A DNA stretch of 64,000 nt from Paeniglutamicibacter antarcticus_C (GTDB taxonomy: Bacteria; Actinomycetota; Actinomycetes; Actinomycetales; Micrococcaceae): positions 1 through 64,000 of the forward strand of contig NZ_BAABLK010000092.1 in assembly GCF_039544305.1 (NCBI RefSeq), written 5' to 3'. Both the position numbers and the translations under genes were made by a program. Each line of letters opens with the position of its first letter. Positions within the stretch are counted from its first letter, which is position 1. Below the pieces are notes generated by a model. The model saw nothing but the letters and a program-made list of their open reading frames with translations. It was not told the origin of the DNA and made no database searches. This document shows positions 62,171 through 64,000 of the stretch, in pieces.

Positions 62171-63822
62171 GATGTGGCCTCCGCGTAGAAGCGACGGATG
62201 GATTGGGCGAGCGTGGCACTGCGGTAGGCGGCGCTGGCCCGGTGATCCGACATCGGCGTACCTTCGGCCAGCATGATGGAAGCGGCAGCTTCAAAGGTCC
62301 CCGCCGTCCACGGCTTGTTCAGTAGTGCGGCCTCGGTGTTCTTGGCCCGCAGCGTCGTGGCGGCAGCGCCTCCCACCCCAATGCGGATGTGTTCGATTCC
62401 TCCGTCCGTGACGGTTGCGGCGATGGCGACGGCCACCGAGGAGATGTCGTCGTACTTGCGTTTGGCGACCTTGTAGAACCGGCTCAGCGGCGCGAGCGGT
62501 GTCGGGATGCGCACTGCGCGGATGAGCTCATCCTCCGCACGCACGCTGGTTCGGTAACCGGTGAAGTAGTCATCCAAAGAGATCGTTCGGTCCCCACGCG
62601 GGGAGCTGAGCACCAGTTCGGCGTCCAGGGCGAGCAGTGCCGGGGCGATATCGCCGATGGGGGAGCCGGTGCCCAGGTTCCCGCCGATCGTTGCGGCATT
62701 GCGGATCAGTCGGGATGCGAATAGCGGGAAGAGGTGGGCCAGCAGGGGCACCGAACCATCCAGGAGGCGTTCGACCTCCGAGAGGGTCAGTGCCGCGCCG
62801 ATCTCAAGGTGGTCATCGGTAACATGGAACTGGCGCAGTTCGGCTAGCTGGTCAATCGCTATCGTCAACGGGGCGCGGCGGTGCTTGATCGTCAGCTCGA
62901 CACCCCAATCGGTCGAGCCCGCCAGCAGGACGGCCTGTGGCGTCCCGGTGAGCAAGCCTAGGGCCTCTTCGAGGTTCGCCGGACGCACGAACGTGCCCCC
63001 GGGGCTCTCGATGCGCAGGGGGCTGCTGACGGGCGCGGGACGTTCGCGGCGCTGGGCGATCGGATCAGCGGGGTCGACGTCCGCCAGTGCGAAAGCCGCA
63101 TCGCGGATCGGCCGGTATCCGGTGCAGCGGCACAGGTTGCCGGAGAGCGCATGCAGATCGAATCCGTTGGGACCGATTTCCGGTTCGTGCGTGGAGGTCT
63201 CTTCGTACCTTGTGGCCGGTTGGATCTTGGCGGCAGAGTCTCCCTCGGTCCGCGGTGGCAACCAGGTCTCGAGGCGCTCGGCGGCATCGTCCACGACCAG
63301 CGGCCATGGAAGTGCGTTCCCGGAGGGCTCCGCGTGGGCGGGAGATACGATATCCGACGTCGTGGGGGACGAGCCGCAACCGCCCGTGCCGCAGGAGCAA
63401 CCGGAACGGTCCTCACGGTAGTACTCGGCAGCCATCGAGGAAATGAAACCCGGGGTGCAATAACCGCACTGGGAGCCGCCCCTGGTTGCCATCTCTTGCT
63501 GGACGGGATGCAGTGCGTCGGAAGATGCCAGACCTTCTGCAGTGTAGATCTCCTGGCCGGCGAGCGCCGCGGCCGGGACGAGGCAGGAGTTGATCGATGT
63601 CCAGCGGGTACCGCGCTCGCCGTCGGGACGGGAGACCATGACGGCGCAGGCTCCGCATTCCCCTTCGGCGCACCCCTCTTTGGGGCCCGTGATCCCGTTG
63701 CTGCGCAGCCACTGCAAGGTGGTGGTGTGCGGGGCGACCCCATCGACGGACATGTGGCTGCCGTTGACGCTCAAGGCCGTGGCAGCCGCGCCTGTCCCTG
63801 CCTGATTGGCGGTTTCGGTCAT
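62167..63822 (-). CDS. xdhA: Xanthine dehydrogenase, Fe-S/FAD subunit
   Basis: A 551-residue electron-transfer subunit. The first [2Fe-2S] uses Cys51, Cys56, Cys59 and Cys80; the second uses Cys119, Cys122, Cys231 and Cys233 (GYCTPGF, LCRCTGYRPI). The FAD domain covers about 280-550 (LAGSTDWGVEL, ATIGGNLGTGSPIGD). Between the two halves of the second cluster motif lies an insertion of about 80 residues (137-221) that is Cys/Gly-rich at its start (Cys142, Cys144, Cys149). ATG 63822 has GAAGGG upstream and starts the conserved N-terminus; an ATG at 63891 lacks a site. First gene of xdhABC. Confidence 0.95.
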   Translation of the reverse strand: MTETANQAGTGAAATALSVNGSHMSVDGVAPHTTTLQWLRSNGITGPKEGCAEGECGACAVMVSRPDGERGTRWTSINSCLVPAAALAGQEIYTAEGLASSDALHPVQQEMATRGGSQCGYCTPGFISSMAAEYYREDRSGCSCGTGGCGSSPTTSDIVSPAHAEPSGNALPWPLVVDDAAERLETWLPPRTEGDSAAKIQPATRYEETSTHEPEIGPNGFDLHALSGNLCRCTGYRPIRDAAFALADVDPADPIAQRRERPAPVSSPLRIESPGGTFVRPANLEEALGLLTGTPQAVLLAGSTDWGVELTIKHRRAPLTIAIDQLAELRQFHVTDDHLEIGAALTLSEVERLLDGSVPLLAHLFPLFASRLIRNAATIGGNLGTGSPIGDIAPALLALDAELVLSSPRGDRTISLDDYFTGYRTSVRAEDELIRAVRIPTPLAPLSRFYKVAKRKYDDISSVAVAIAATVTDGGIEHIRIGVGGAAATTLRAKNTEAALLNKPWTAGTFEAAASIMLAEGTPMSDHRASAAYRSATLAQSIRRFYAEATS

Positions 63823-64000
63823 GGTCAACCCTTCTTCTTCTCTTTCCAGCAACTGATTCAAACCAATGCGTAGGCGCTCTGGTTCCAGCATGGTTGAGGG
63901 GTACGGAGCCGGGACTGCTCCACCAGGTTTTCCATGCGAACTGGTGGTGGCCGTTGAGACATAGCTTACATCCCGGGGATCGCGAGCAAAAAAGCTTTCT

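Noticed and set aside
1..64000. CRISPR arrays, tRNA or rRNA genes, prophage genes
   Set aside because: No regularly spaced repeats, no clover-leaf-like sequences and no phage structural genes were seen on reading through the window.

Overview
The window is high-GC actinobacterial DNA. Codon use, the narGHJI order, the mix of soil-type catabolic operons and a NylB-like hydrolase all fit a Micrococcaceae soil bacterium (Arthrobacter/Paeniglutamicibacter type). That genus-level guess is inference from gene content only. The window reads as a patchwork of catabolic modules. Between them lie decayed gene copies, a broken IS110 element and a resolvase remnant.

Layout. 0-3.2 kb: the 5' end of an FdhF/YdeP-type molybdopterin oxidoreductase (off the left edge), then four small exported or membrane proteins. 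3.8-10.6 kb: respiratory nitrate reductase narGHJI closed by a strong terminator. 10.8-25.8 kb: an intact rpsO, a dicarboxylate symporter, a decayed rpsO copy, then a GntR-regulated module (peptide-type ABC importer, amidase, SDR, aldehyde dehydrogenase, isopropylmalate/tartrate-type dehydrogenase), then a second, more decayed rpsO copy. 26.2-39.9 kb: a TetR regulator, a 1.4-kb gene-free tract with an AT-rich part, and a tightly coupled beta-oxidation operon (paired acyl-CoA dehydrogenases, MFS, acyl-CoA synthetase, MaoC, DUF35, MaoC, Ltp2-like thiolase-fold protein, thioesterase), followed by etfBA and a membrane cytochrome b. 40.3-43.5 kb: an M23/SH3 cell-wall hydrolase and a frameshifted IS110 transposase. 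44.8-49.7 kb: LysR, MFS, aldehyde dehydrogenase and a 3-hydroxyisobutyrate-dehydrogenase-like protein. 50-55 kb: a cyclodeaminase-like protein, a NylB-like serine hydrolase, a resolvase remnant and a UvrA paralogue. 55.3-63.8 kb: a purine catabolism block on the minus strand (NCS2 permease, 8-oxoguanine deaminase-like amidohydrolase, xdhC, xdhB, xdhA).

Most notable. (1) rpsO is present once intact and twice as increasingly decayed copies at 13.4 and 25.5 kb, each still trailed by a trace of the rpsO terminator. The intact copy also lacks its usual ribF/pnp neighbours. This suggests repeated insertion or duplication at rpsO. (2) An identical 15-bp GntR-type operator lies upstream of both the ABC importer and the divergent aldehyde dehydrogenase/isopropylmalate-type dehydrogenase pair, which defines a local regulon. 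(3) A 22-bp palindrome sits exactly between the -35 and -10 of the beta-oxidation operon. That operon looks like the mycobacterial steroid side-chain (igr) operon, but with the ChsH2 halves encoded separately. (4) etfBA is followed by a multi-haem-ligand cytochrome b and no ETF:quinone oxidoreductase is visible, so the cytochrome may be the membrane exit for ETF electrons.
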